NCBI GenBank assembly: GCA_035299065.1
Contig: DATGXI010000179.1
Span: 1 to 30,156, forward strand
From: DASPJQ01 sp035299065
Lineage (GTDB): Bacteria; Bacteroidota; Bacteroidia; Flavobacteriales_D; UBA2798
Direction: 5' to 3'
Length of the DNA stretch: 30,156 nt
The notes beneath the pieces are model-generated. The model did not search any database. It was not told the origin of the DNA and worked only from the letters and a program-made list of their open reading frames with translations. The position numbers and the translations under genes are program-made. Numbering within the stretch: the first letter of the stretch is position 1; the number at the start of each line of letters is the position of its first letter. Positions 13,999-22,701 of this stretch are shown piece after piece.

Positions 13999-14832
13999 AT
14001 GAAAACGAAAAAACTGATACCAGCATCTGTTATGGCTTTAGCAGCTTCTATGATGCTTTTTGTGGCATGTAATAAAGACAAACCTGAAGTTTCAAATAAC
14101 AATAATCCTGCAACTGCCCCAGGAGAATTTAAAGTACACATGACCGATGCACCTGGAGATTACGCTTCATTTAAAGCTCAAATTACAAAAGTAGAAGCTT
14201 ACCACGAAAATGATGGCTGGATTACCCTTAACAGTGAATCAAAAATAGTAAGTGTGCTTGACCTGAATAATGGAAAAAGCATTGAACTGGCACACGCAAG
14301 TAATTTAAGTGCGGGTACATACACAAAACTTAAATTAACATTTGGTGATGCAAATTACATTAGCTTTAATGCCGGTGTAAATACCAGTGGCATTACCCTG
14401 AATGCACAAGGTGAAGCATTGCTGCAGTGGGATGGTCCAAAAGAAGTAGAAATAACCATCAATGAAAACATGAATGCTCAAACCGGTGCATTTGTTTTAC
14501 TTGATTTTCATGCAGCAAATTCACTGCACCAACAGGCAAGTTCATACGTAATAAATCCTGTAATTACCGAGATAAAAGACGTTTCAACAGGTTTGAAAGG
14601 TACAGTACAAGGGCATGCACGCGCTGCCATTATGCTTTCAAGCGGCACTCATACTTACAGCACTTATATAAATGCGCAGGGACAATTTTTAATGCGTGGT
14701 ATTGAACCAGGCATATATCAATTGACTGTAATTCCTTCGGGTGTAACACCAGGCGGACTGTCAGAACACGAGGTGAACGGTATTGTAGTAACAAAAGGTC
14801 AAATAAAACAAGTTGGTACCATTCACCTGTAA
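13999..14832 (+). CDS. DUF4382 lipoprotein
   Basis: A 277-residue lipoprotein with lipobox F-V-A-C24. Residues about 42-190 match DUF4382: F-K-V-H-M-T-D-A-P-G-D-Y-A-S-F-K-A-Q-I-T-K-V-E, then L-D-L-x-N-G-K-S-I-E-L, A-G-T-Y-T-K-L-K-L-T-F-G. The last third (about 195-277) looks like a carboxypeptidase-regulatory-type beta domain ending in V-T-K-G-Q-I-K-Q-V-G-T-I-H-L. The family is secreted and common in this phylum; its role is not known. It has its own strong ribosome site and its own terminator, so it is a stand-alone and probably well expressed gene. Confidence 0.85.
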   Translation: MKTKKLIPASVMALAASMMLFVACNKDKPEVSNNNNPATAPGEFKVHMTDAPGDYASFKAQITKVEAYHENDGWITLNSESKIVSVLDLNNGKSIELAHASNLSAGTYTKLKLTFGDANYISFNAGVNTSGITLNAQGEALLQWDGPKEVEITINENMNAQTGAFVLLDFHAANSLHQQASSYVINPVITEIKDVSTGLKGTVQGHARAAIMLSSGTHTYSTYINAQGQFLMRGIEPGIYQLTVIPSGVTPGGLSEHEVNGIVVTKGQIKQVGTIHL

Positions 14833-14857
14833 ATGCAATTTAAAACAGACTTACAAT

Positions 14858-14889
14858 TGGGGACTTTTTTTGGTCCCCATTTTTTTTTT
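14858..14889 (+). terminator. Rho-independent terminator after the DUF4382 gene
   Basis: TGGGGAC (14858-14864), a short T-rich loop and GTCCCCA (14873-14879) form a perfect 7-bp stem followed by ten Ts. Confidence 0.92.
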
Positions 14890-15042
14890 GCATGCTTGTT
14901 TATACACAAATCAAAACACCACACTCATGGTTTAACCGCATCATTTTCAGGTAATTTTACAAAAATAAAACCATTCGTCATATACCTAACTTAATTGTAA
15001 AACCCTGCAAATTGTTTCTTATATTTCCAAAAAATAATACCT

Positions 15043-16350
15043 ATGGAATCACGCAGGAAATTTTTAAAAGCTGCAGGCGCCTTTGCCGGAGCCATGGCCC
15101 TTTCACCTTTGTTAAGCAAGGCTGAAGCAGCTACCTTTGAAGAAAAGGCAAAATATTTTGAAAGCCTTGATCCTGTTGCAGCCATGAATGACGAAGATTT
15201 TTGGAGTTGGGTGCGTGAGTCCTTTACCGTTAGTACAAACATCATTAACTTAAATAACGGTGGTGTTGCGCCTCAACCTAAGGTAGTACAGGATGCACAT
15301 ATACGTTATTACCAACTTTGCAATGAAGGCCCTTCCTACTACATGTGGCGCATTTTGGATGCAGGACGTGAACCTTTGCGCGCAAAATTAGCAAAACTAG
15401 CCGGAGTTTCACCCGAAGAAATTGCCATTAACCGTAATTCAACTGAAGGATTAAACACCGTAATTTTTGGCCTGAACTTAAAAGCCGGTGACGAGGTAAT
15501 TTTATCAAAATACGATTATCCAAACATGATGAATGCCTGGAAACAGCGCGAAAAACGCGAAGGCATTAAATTGGTTTGGTTAGACCCTGTTTTACCATTT
15601 CAAACTGACGATGAATTTGTAAACCTTTACGCAAAAGCCATAACCTCAAAAACAAAAGTGGTTCACATCACCCACATGATTAACTGGACCGGACAATTTG
15701 TGCCTGCTAAAAAAATTGCTGATATAGCCCATGCAAAAGGGTGTGAAGTAATAGTGGATGGCGCCCATTCATTTGGACATACCGATTTTAAGATTGAAGA
15801 TACCGGTGCCGATTACTTTGCCACAAGTTTACACAAGTGGTTAAATGCTCCGTTTGGGAGTGGCATGCTGTACATAAAAAAAGACAAGATCAAAAACATT
15901 TGGGCATTACTGTCAAACGATAAACCTGATGGTGATGATATACGAAAATTCGAATCACTGGGAACGCGTTCATTTGCCAGCGAAATGGCCATTTCAGCCG
16001 CAATTGATTTTCACAATGTAATTGGTGGTAAACGAAAAGAAGAACGTTTGCGTTTTTTGAAAAATCATTGGTGTGAACAGGTAAAGGATTTGAAAAACGT
16101 TACGTTTAATACTCCGCGAAATGCACCCTATGGTTGCGCCATTATGAATTTTTCAATTGAAGGATGGGAAGCAAGCGAAATAGAGAAACATTTGTTTGAC
16201 AAGAAAAAAGTGCATACGGTGGCTATAAAATTTGAAAAATTAAATGGTGTACGGGTAGCCCCAAGTATTTATACCTCAACAGCTGATTTGGATATTTTGG
16301 TTGAAGGAATACAGGAAATGGCCAAAATGGAGCCACCAAAGAAGAGTTAA
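15043..16350 (+). CDS. Exported class V aminotransferase-fold PLP protein (Tat signal)
   Basis: A 435-residue PLP protein of aminotransferase class V (IscS/NifS/isopenicillin epimerase superfamily). The PLP site is intact: V-D-G-A-H-S-F-G-H with Asp239 and His242, and T-S-L-H-K265-W-L-N-A-P-F-G-S-G, where Lys265 should form the Schiff base. Also N-R-N-S-T-E-G-L (130-137), the cofactor phosphate loop. The N-terminus S-R-R-K-F-L-K-A-A-G plus a hydrophobic stretch ending A-E-A (residues 3-29) is a twin-arginine signal, so the folded enzyme is exported. The substrate is unknown; cysteine desulfurase is unlikely outside the cell. It is convergent with the next gene and lacks partners. Confidence 0.9.
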   Translation: MESRRKFLKAAGAFAGAMALSPLLSKAEAATFEEKAKYFESLDPVAAMNDEDFWSWVRESFTVSTNIINLNNGGVAPQPKVVQDAHIRYYQLCNEGPSYYMWRILDAGREPLRAKLAKLAGVSPEEIAINRNSTEGLNTVIFGLNLKAGDEVILSKYDYPNMMNAWKQREKREGIKLVWLDPVLPFQTDDEFVNLYAKAITSKTKVVHITHMINWTGQFVPAKKIADIAHAKGCEVIVDGAHSFGHTDFKIEDTGADYFATSLHKWLNAPFGSGMLYIKKDKIKNIWALLSNDKPDGDDIRKFESLGTRSFASEMAISAAIDFHNVIGGKRKEERLRFLKNHWCEQVKDLKNVTFNTPRNAPYGCAIMNFSIEGWEASEIEKHLFDKKKVHTVAIKFEKLNGVRVAPSIYTSTADLDILVEGIQEMAKMEPPKKS

Positions 16351-16378
16351 TCAGGTGATGTGCCAACGTGCTGATTAA
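16347..16378. repeat. Inverted repeat TTAATCAG...CTGATTAA at the end of the PLP gene
   Basis: A perfect 8-bp stem spans the stop codon of the PLP gene (TAA at 16348-16350) with a 16-base loop. It belongs to a degenerate run of TGTGCCAA/TTAATTAG-like phrases that continues to 16427. It has no T-run, so it is at best a weak terminator. Confidence 0.45.
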
Positions 16379-16427
16379 ATAACCTAAAAAACATTTTAAT
16401 CCGCTCAATAGCTTATTGCCAAATTAA

Positions 16428-17852
16428 TTAGTCAACAATCATCATCCCCTTCTCTTCGGGTAGTAATTTAAGCTCAAAAAGTTTTTTTAACGCTGCATCA
16501 AATTTATTTATGCTGCTTAAGTAAAAAACAAGGTAGTTTTTTCCGTCAGCCCTGCATTCGTAAAATATTTTATCAGGAAAAGCTGAAGCGTCACTAAACG
16601 AAGTTTGCAGCAATTCATTCACCTCCTGTAGCTGTTCCGCTGGTTTTTTTGTAAGCAGAATGATTTTGGTATGCAACTGTCTGTTGGTTTTTTCAAGTGT
16701 TGTATGATCAACTGGCGATTCGAGGTTTATCCAACGTGGGTGGAAATAGGTGTAAAAATTCCGGTAAACCTCGTTGTTGACCGTATCGGCTGCGATGTCT
16801 ATAAATGAAAATAAATTTTCAAGTTCACGATTTACATTTGGAAATGCTTTTTCAATCAGATCAATGTAGTCGGAAAAAAACTGGCCGTTCATTGTTTTTG
16901 CTGAGTCCAGGTGATTTTTGACAAGTGGGAAAACTGCCCTGGCGTTTTTGTGAATGTATTCATTGGCGTACCATTCATTTTCATCCACTTTTCCATTTAG
17001 TTTTTCAACCAAGTACCCATTACCAATTGCAGTTGCTACTGTTTCATCAAACCAATTGTATGCAGCCAGGCTGTATTTTGGGTTACTGCTGTTCAAAAAA
17101 TAATGTTCGGCAGCATATTGTTTTTCGCGGGTTTGGTTACTGTACAACACGTGACACATTTCGTGAAACACAACACCAAGCCAACCGCTGTAATTTTTAT
17201 CCCCCAATACATAGTCGGCTATCAACACATTTCCCATTGGTCGTGCCATGGTATAATCCACTTTACCCAGCATGGGATGTATAAGCACATAAAACGGAAT
17301 TTCACTTTGCCATTCAACTCCATAAAAGTTGGCTGCTTTTGAAAAGTAACTGTCAATGCCTTTGCTTTTTATGTAAACATTGAGTTTTTGCACATCGGCA
17401 GCAATGCGCTTTCCGTTGGGCAGCCAAACTCTTTTGTGATAGATGGGATAAAAATAGTAAAGTACATCGCTGAATTTTTTTAAGTCATTTTGGGTATAAA
17501 AACCTGTGCAATTTTGAATAAGTTCATAAATTGTGCGTGCGTTTACTGATTGAATAAAAACCAGGTTAAATGAAGATTTTCCATTATGCCGTGAATCAGG
17601 AAACCCCTCAAATTTCAACATGTTGTGATGTGAAATATTGGCCCATTCTTTAAGCATTTCTTTTGTTTTTGCGCTTGCTGTATCACCGAAAACGTATTTG
17701 AACTGGCTGTAACTCTCGCCATTTCGCTCACAACCAAGCAGGAATTGAAGTAACGCATTTACCTCATTGGCTTTTGCAACAACGGTAATTGGGGCGGCAT
17801 TCAGTTGCCGGGTAAAAACAAGTAATAAAAAAAGAAAAAGGCCGCGTTTCAC
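16428..17852 (-). CDS. Secreted putative zinc metallopeptidase (HEMCH motif)
   Basis: A 474-residue exported protein with a signal peptide (1-19). I do not recognise a named family. A zinc-protease motif is present: V-V-F-H230-E-M-C-H234-V-L, followed at 36 residues by N-W-F-D-E270-T-V-A-T-A-I, where Glu270 is placed as the third gluzincin-type ligand. Upstream parts show aromatic and beta-rich segments (I-P-F-Y-V-L-I-H-P-M) like a peptidase N-domain. The last 120 residues show no motif. It is monocistronic and sits between convergent and co-directional neighbours separated by AT-rich repeats. Substrate and metal binding are inferred only. Confidence 0.7.
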   Translation of the reverse strand: MKRGLFLFLLLVFTRQLNAAPITVVAKANEVNALLQFLLGCERNGESYSQFKYVFGDTASAKTKEMLKEWANISHHNMLKFEGFPDSRHNGKSSFNLVFIQSVNARTIYELIQNCTGFYTQNDLKKFSDVLYYFYPIYHKRVWLPNGKRIAADVQKLNVYIKSKGIDSYFSKAANFYGVEWQSEIPFYVLIHPMLGKVDYTMARPMGNVLIADYVLGDKNYSGWLGVVFHEMCHVLYSNQTREKQYAAEHYFLNSSNPKYSLAAYNWFDETVATAIGNGYLVEKLNGKVDENEWYANEYIHKNARAVFPLVKNHLDSAKTMNGQFFSDYIDLIEKAFPNVNRELENLFSFIDIAADTVNNEVYRNFYTYFHPRWINLESPVDHTTLEKTNRQLHTKIILLTKKPAEQLQEVNELLQTSFSDASAFPDKIFYECRADGKNYLVFYLSSINKFDAALKKLFELKLLPEEKGMMIVD

Positions 17853-17880
17853 CTTGTAAATCTAAGAAAAATGTGCCGAT

Positions 17881-17946
17881 ATGCGAATGCGTTAGTGAGC
17901 TAATTAAGAAATTTTGGCAACCTGCCCGAATGAACTCATTAGCTGA
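17881..17946. repeat. Degenerate TTAGTGAGCTAATTAAG-type intergenic repeat
   Basis: GAGCTAAT (17897-17904) and ATTAGCT (17938-17944) form a 7-bp inverted pair around a TTTTGGCAACC stretch. Similar phrases occur at 16347-16427, on the other side of the metallopeptidase gene. It may act as a weak terminator for metF, whose stop lies at 17947. Confidence 0.4.
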
Positions 17947-18900
17947 TTAAAATACTTCTTTGGCAACACGTTTTGTAGTTTCGCTACTTCCCATTGTATA
18001 ATAATGCAGGCAAGGCACTTTTGCTTTTATAAGCTCTTGTGATTGCTTAATGCACCATTGTATGCCTACCTCTTTTGCTTCTTTATCGTCCTTGCAATTT
18101 TCCAGGGCATCGCTCAACTCTTCGGGTAAATCAATGTGAAATATTTTTGGAAGTATTGTTGCCTGTTTTTTTGTAGTCATGATTTTCAAACCTGGAATAA
18201 TGGGAACATTGATTCCTTCGGCTTTACAGCGCTCAACAAATTCAAAATACTTTTTATTGTTAAAAAACATTTGTGTTACAACATATTCAGCACCTGCATC
18301 AACCTTCGCCTTTAAGTATTTCAAATCGTTTTTCATGTTTGGCGATTCAAAATGTTTTTCGGGATACCCGGCAACACCAATGCAAAAATTAGTTGGCTCC
18401 ATGTCTTTTACATCTTCTTCCATGTACTGCCCTTTGTTCATGGCATCAACCTGCTTAACCAGGTCAAGTCCATACGCGTTACCGTCAGGGTCGGGAACAA
18501 ACGCACTTTCGGTTTTAATGGCATCGCCACGCAGGGCAAGTACATTATCAATTCCTAAAAACTGTAAGTCAATAAGCGCATTTTCGGTTTCCTGTTTGGT
18601 AAATCCGCCACAAATAATGTGTGGAACCGTATCAATTTTGTATTTATTCATAATGGCCGCACATATACCAACGGTACCTGGGCGTTTGCGAATACTTACT
18701 TTTTCAAGGTAGCCGCTTGGGCGTTTTTTATACACATACTCTTCACGGTGATAGGTAACGTCAATAAAAGACGGGTTGAATTCCAAAAGCGGATCAATTC
18801 CATCGTAAATGCTCTGAATGCTCTTGCCCTTTAACGGGGGGAGGATCTCTATAGAAAAAAGCGTAGATTTGGCTTCCTGCAGGTGTTGTATAACTTTCAT
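17947..18900 (-). CDS. metF: 5,10-methylenetetrahydrofolate reductase
   Basis: A 317-residue enzyme that reduces methylene-THF to methyl-THF for methionine synthesis, using FAD and NAD(P)H. It opens with the family segment F-S-I-E18-I-L-P-P, then D-V-T-Y-H, P-H-I-I-C-G-G-F, L-A-L-R-G-D, I-G-V-A-G-Y-P-E-K-H, T-Q-M-F-F-N and P-I-I-P-G-L-K-I-M. I start it at ATG 18900; the longer frame adds 46 unrelated residues and would overlap the divergent lepA. The start region carries the 14-base element TTAATTTCGCAGCC six bases before the ATG, mirrored at lepA. It is a folate/methionine-cycle partner of ahcY. Confidence 0.96.
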   Translation of the reverse strand: MKVIQHLQEAKSTLFSIEILPPLKGKSIQSIYDGIDPLLEFNPSFIDVTYHREEYVYKKRPSGYLEKVSIRKRPGTVGICAAIMNKYKIDTVPHIICGGFTKQETENALIDLQFLGIDNVLALRGDAIKTESAFVPDPDGNAYGLDLVKQVDAMNKGQYMEEDVKDMEPTNFCIGVAGYPEKHFESPNMKNDLKYLKAKVDAGAEYVVTQMFFNNKKYFEFVERCKAEGINVPIIPGLKIMTTKKQATILPKIFHIDLPEELSDALENCKDDKEAKEVGIQWCIKQSQELIKAKVPCLHYYTMGSSETTKRVAKEVF

Positions 18901-18906
18901 AGTAGT

Positions 18907-19006
18907 GGCTGCGAAATTAACTATTTTCCGTATTTGTGAATGATTGACAGCTTTTTGATTCAAATTATATGGCTGGTTTGGTCGTTTTTTCCTTAATTTC
19001 GCAGCC
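18907..19006. promoter_or_regulatory. Mirror-image start regions of metF and lepA
   Basis: TTAATTTCGCAGCC occurs on the plus strand at 18993-19006 and on the minus strand at 18920-18907, each exactly six bases before its ATG. TAATTTCG inside it resembles the -7 consensus TAnnTTTG with C for T. No good -33 TTG fits either copy. If these are promoters, both mRNAs have very short leaders. Confidence 0.6.
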
Positions 19007-19012
19007 CTTATT

Positions 19013-20800
19013 ATGAAGAACATTCGCAATTTTTGCATTATAGCCCATATTGATCATGGCAAAAGCACACTGGCCGACCGCTTGTTACAGGTTACCAATA
19101 CCATTAGCGACAGGCAGTTAACGGCACAAACCCTTGATGACATGGACCTTGAGAAGGAACGTGGAATTACCATCAAGAGCCATGCTATTCAAATGGACTA
19201 CATGTATAAAGGCGAGAAATACATACTTAACCTGATTGACACCCCTGGCCACGTTGACTTTTCCTACGAGGTTTCGCGTTCAATTGCCGCTTGTGAAGGC
19301 GCTTTGCTAATTGTTGATGCAACCCAGGGCATACAGGCGCAAACCATTTCGAATTTGTATTTAGCCATTGCCAGCGACCTGGTTATTATACCCATTCTAA
19401 ACAAAATGGACCTTCCAAGCGCAATGCCTGAAGAAGTAAAAGACCAGATTATTGACCTGGTAGGGTGTAAACGTGAAGAAATACTTCCGGCAAGTGGAAA
19501 AACAGGTGCCGGGGTAGATAAAATTCTTGAAGCAATTGTTGAGCAGGTTCCCGCACCAAAAGGCAGTCCTGATGCTCCCCTGCAAGCCCTTATTTTTGAT
19601 TCGGAGTTTAATTCTTTCAGGGGAATTATTGCTTATTTCAAAGTTGTGAATGGCAAAATTTCGAAAAATGACAAAGTGAAATTTGTAAATACCGGTAAAG
19701 AATATGGTGCCGATGAAGTTGGTGTTTTAAAACTGGATTTACTTCCGAAAAACACCGTTTCAACAGGTGATGTGGGTTATATTATTTCAGGTATTAAAAA
19801 TGCAAAAGAGGTAAAAGTTGGCGACACCATTACCACCGTTGCCAATCCCTGTGAAGAGGCCATTAAAGGTTTTGAAGATGTAAAACCAATGGTATTTGCG
19901 GGAATTTACCCCGTTGATACAGATGATTACGAAGAGTTGCGTGCATCAATGGAAAAACTCCAGCTGAATGATGCCTCATTGGTATTTGAACCAGAGTCAT
20001 CGGCAGCCCTGGGCTTTGGTTTTCGTTGTGGATTCCTTGGTTTGTTGCACATGGAAATTGTGCAGGAACGCCTTGAACGCGAGTTTAACATGACGGTAAT
20101 TACCACCGTTCCCAACGTATCTTACATTGCATATGAACCAAAAGGAGTTGTTACACAAGTAAATAACCCCAGTGAATTGCCAGACCCGGCCTTTCTTGAG
20201 AAAGTAGAAGAGCCTTACATAAAGGGCACCATTATCACCAAATCAGAATTTACAGGGGCAGTAATGACGCTGTGTATCAATAAACGCGGTATACTTATTT
20301 CACAAAACTACCTGACAACTGACCGTGTTGAAATGGTTTTTGAAATACCATTGGGCGAAGTTATTTTTAACTTTTACGATAAGCTTAAAACCATTTCAAA
20401 GGGATATGCCTCATTTGATTATTTCCCTATAGGATACAAAGAAAGCGACCTGGTGAAAATGGACATACTGCTCAATCATGAACAGGTTGATGCCTTGAGC
20501 GCTCTTATTCACCGTAGCAGTGCTTTTGACCTTGGTAAAAAAATGTGCGAAAAGCTGAAAGAGCTTATTCCCCGTCAACAGTTTGAAATACCTATCCAGG
20601 CGGCAGTTGGGGCTAAAATTATTGCACGCGAAACCATTAAGGCTCTAAGAAAAGACGTGACTGCCAAGTGTTACGGAGGTGACATTTCACGTAAGCGAAA
20701 ACTCCTTGAGAAGCAAAAAGAGGGTAAAAAGCGCATGAGGCAGGTTGGTAAGGTTGAAATACCTCAACAAGCCTTTATGGCCGTGCTTAAGCTCGATTAG
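19013..20800 (+). CDS. lepA: Elongation factor 4 (LepA)
   Basis: A 595-residue translational GTPase that acts on stalled or mis-translocated ribosomes. The GTPase set is present: G1 A-H-I-D-H-G-K-S (11-18), G2/G3 region with D-T-P-G-H-V-D-F-S-Y-E-V-S-R-S, G4 N-K-M-D-L. The EF-G-like domains and the LepA-specific C-terminus (A-K-C-Y-G-G-D-I-S-R-K-R-K-L-L-E-K-Q-K-E-G-K-K-R-M) follow in order. Full length. It is divergent from metF with a 112-base gap. Confidence 0.98.
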   Translation: MKNIRNFCIIAHIDHGKSTLADRLLQVTNTISDRQLTAQTLDDMDLEKERGITIKSHAIQMDYMYKGEKYILNLIDTPGHVDFSYEVSRSIAACEGALLIVDATQGIQAQTISNLYLAIASDLVIIPILNKMDLPSAMPEEVKDQIIDLVGCKREEILPASGKTGAGVDKILEAIVEQVPAPKGSPDAPLQALIFDSEFNSFRGIIAYFKVVNGKISKNDKVKFVNTGKEYGADEVGVLKLDLLPKNTVSTGDVGYIISGIKNAKEVKVGDTITTVANPCEEAIKGFEDVKPMVFAGIYPVDTDDYEELRASMEKLQLNDASLVFEPESSAALGFGFRCGFLGLLHMEIVQERLEREFNMTVITTVPNVSYIAYEPKGVVTQVNNPSELPDPAFLEKVEEPYIKGTIITKSEFTGAVMTLCINKRGILISQNYLTTDRVEMVFEIPLGEVIFNFYDKLKTISKGYASFDYFPIGYKESDLVKMDILLNHEQVDALSALIHRSSAFDLGKKMCEKLKELIPRQQFEIPIQAAVGAKIIARETIKALRKDVTAKCYGGDISRKRKLLEKQKEGKKRMRQVGKVEIPQQAFMAVLKLD

Positions 20801-20853
20801 TGTGAAAAAATTGCCGTTTCCTGTAAAATTTTACGGTCATTGGCATATTTATT

Positions 20854-20861
20854 TATATTTG
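20854..20861 (+). promoter_or_regulatory. -7 box TATATTTG before the ABC binding-protein gene
   Basis: An exact TAnnTTTG match 40 bases before the ATG at 20902. A -33 TTG at proper spacing is not seen. Confidence 0.45.
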
Positions 20862-20901
20862 TACTTCCACCCATTTATAGACCATTAGAATTTTTCAAAC
20901 G

Positions 20902-22668
20902 ATGAAAAGATTAGCATATTTAGTTTCAGCACTACTCTTGTTAAACGCATGTGGCGAAGATACACCTAACGGAGGCGGAGCGGGCACACACCGTGTAGCT
21001 AAAGGTGGCGTTGTAGAGTACGGAGGCGTTTTTAAAGTAAACGAATTTGAAGATTTTAAAAGTCTTTATCCGTTAAGTATCATTGACGCACCTTCAGCAC
21101 GTGTTGCTTACCAGATTTACGAGGGGCCCTTAAAGTTTGATCCAGCTACGCTTAATGCCGTACCGGGTCTTTGCGAAAGTGTTACACCCAATGAAACCGC
21201 TACAGTTTTCACTTTGAAATTGCGAAAAGGCGCTATGTTCCATGACGATGAGTGTTTCAAAGACGGAAAAGGACGTGAGGTTAAAGCCAAAGATTTTAAA
21301 TACTGCTTTGATCGTTTGTGCTCGTTTAGCGGAACAAACCAATTGTATTACTTATTTCAAAAACGTGTAAAAGGCGCACCTGAATATTTCAAAAGCACTG
21401 AAAATAAAAAACCTTTACCGGGCGGTGTATCGGGAATTAAAGTGGTGGATGATTACACCCTTACCATTGAATTGAATTACTCATTTGCCGGGTTCACCAA
21501 AATATTGATACACCCTGCATGTTTTATTTATCCTGAAGAAGCCGTTAAAAAATATGGTGACGATATGCGCACTAAATGTGTTGGAACGGGTCCATTCAAA
21601 GTAAAACTCATTAAAGAAGGTTATGTGATTTTAACCCGCAATGATAATTATTGGATGAAAGATGAGTGGGACAATCAATTGCCTTATTTGAATGGAGTAA
21701 AAATAACCTTCATTAAAGAAAAGAAAACTGAGTTAATGGAGTTCCGTAAGCGTGCACTTGACATGGTTTGGAAGTTACCGGTTGACGAAATTCCCAATAT
21801 CCTTACCAATTTTGACCAGGCTAAAAACGGTGGCAATATTGATTTTGAACTACAGTCAGTTAATGCGTTAAGTACACAATACTATGCTTTCCTTTGCAAT
21901 AGTGATATGTTTAAAGACAAGCGCGTTCGTCAGGCTTTCAATTACGCCATTGATCGCGACAAAATTTGCGAATTTGTATTACAAGGCGAAGGCGAACCTG
22001 CCAAATTTGGCTTTGTTCCACCTTTTCCAGGATATTCATCCTACCAAAACATAAAAGGCTATACCTATGATGTGCAAAAGGCAAAAAGCTTAATGGCGCA
22101 GGCCGGGTTTCCAAACGGACGTGGTTTTCCTGAGGTAACCCTGCAATTGAACAGTGGCGGTAGCACCAACAAAGTGGTTGCCGAAGCCGTTCAAAACATG
22201 TTACGCGAAAACTTAGGAATCAAAGTAAACATGGATATTTTGCCTCTGCCAGAACACCTTAACAGGCTTGAACATGGTAAGAGCAATTTCTGGCGTATTT
22301 CATGGATTGCTGACTACCCTGATCCGGAAAATTTCCTTTCATTGTTTGAAGGTTCTGGCGTTCCTGCTGAAATGGATGCACGTGCTTTCCCAAATTCATC
22401 ACGATTTGTTAGTGCAGCGTATGACACCTTATTGCGCAAAGCTTTGGTTGAAATTGATGAAACCAAACGAAACGATATTTATGCGCAGCTTGACCAAATG
22501 ATTATTGACGAAGCAGTTGTAATGCCTATTTATTACGATTATTTCATCCGTCTATTGCAGCGTAACGTTCGCAACATGCCTATAAACGGTATGGAGTACC
22601 GTGACTTTACAAAAGTTTACTTCTCGAACAAAACGCAAAAAACCAAAGTTGACGCTGCCAATAAGTAG
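20902..22668 (+). CDS. ABC transporter substrate-binding lipoprotein (peptide/OppA type)
   Basis: A 588-residue SBP_bac_5 protein anchored by lipobox L-N-A-C17. Family segments are clear: Y-Q-I-Y-E-G-P-L-K-F-D, L-R-K-G-A-M-F-H-D-D-E-C-F, V-K-A-K-D-F-K-Y-C-F-D-R, G-T-G-P-F-K-V, R-Q-A-F-N-Y-A-I-D-R-D-K-I and W-I-A-D-Y-P-D-P-E-N-F-L. It binds oligopeptides or related solutes in the periplasm and delivers them to an ABC permease. No permease or ATPase gene is adjacent, so it is an orphan component. The N-terminal mature segment G-G-G-A-G-T is a short flexible tether. A role other than import is possible. Confidence 0.93.
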   Translation: MKRLAYLVSALLLLNACGEDTPNGGGAGTHRVAKGGVVEYGGVFKVNEFEDFKSLYPLSIIDAPSARVAYQIYEGPLKFDPATLNAVPGLCESVTPNETATVFTLKLRKGAMFHDDECFKDGKGREVKAKDFKYCFDRLCSFSGTNQLYYLFQKRVKGAPEYFKSTENKKPLPGGVSGIKVVDDYTLTIELNYSFAGFTKILIHPACFIYPEEAVKKYGDDMRTKCVGTGPFKVKLIKEGYVILTRNDNYWMKDEWDNQLPYLNGVKITFIKEKKTELMEFRKRALDMVWKLPVDEIPNILTNFDQAKNGGNIDFELQSVNALSTQYYAFLCNSDMFKDKRVRQAFNYAIDRDKICEFVLQGEGEPAKFGFVPPFPGYSSYQNIKGYTYDVQKAKSLMAQAGFPNGRGFPEVTLQLNSGGSTNKVVAEAVQNMLRENLGIKVNMDILPLPEHLNRLEHGKSNFWRISWIADYPDPENFLSLFEGSGVPAEMDARAFPNSSRFVSAAYDTLLRKALVEIDETKRNDIYAQLDQMIIDEAVVMPIYYDYFIRLLQRNVRNMPINGMEYRDFTKVYFSNKTQKTKVDAANK

Positions 22669-22701
22669 TAGGCTAAAAACCCTTACTTCTTACTGCCTCA
22701 C

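Noticed and set aside
17947..19038. Longer metF reading frame with a start at 19038
   Set aside because: The extra 46 residues are not like the family and would overlap the lepA start. The ATG at 18900 gives the normal N-terminus.
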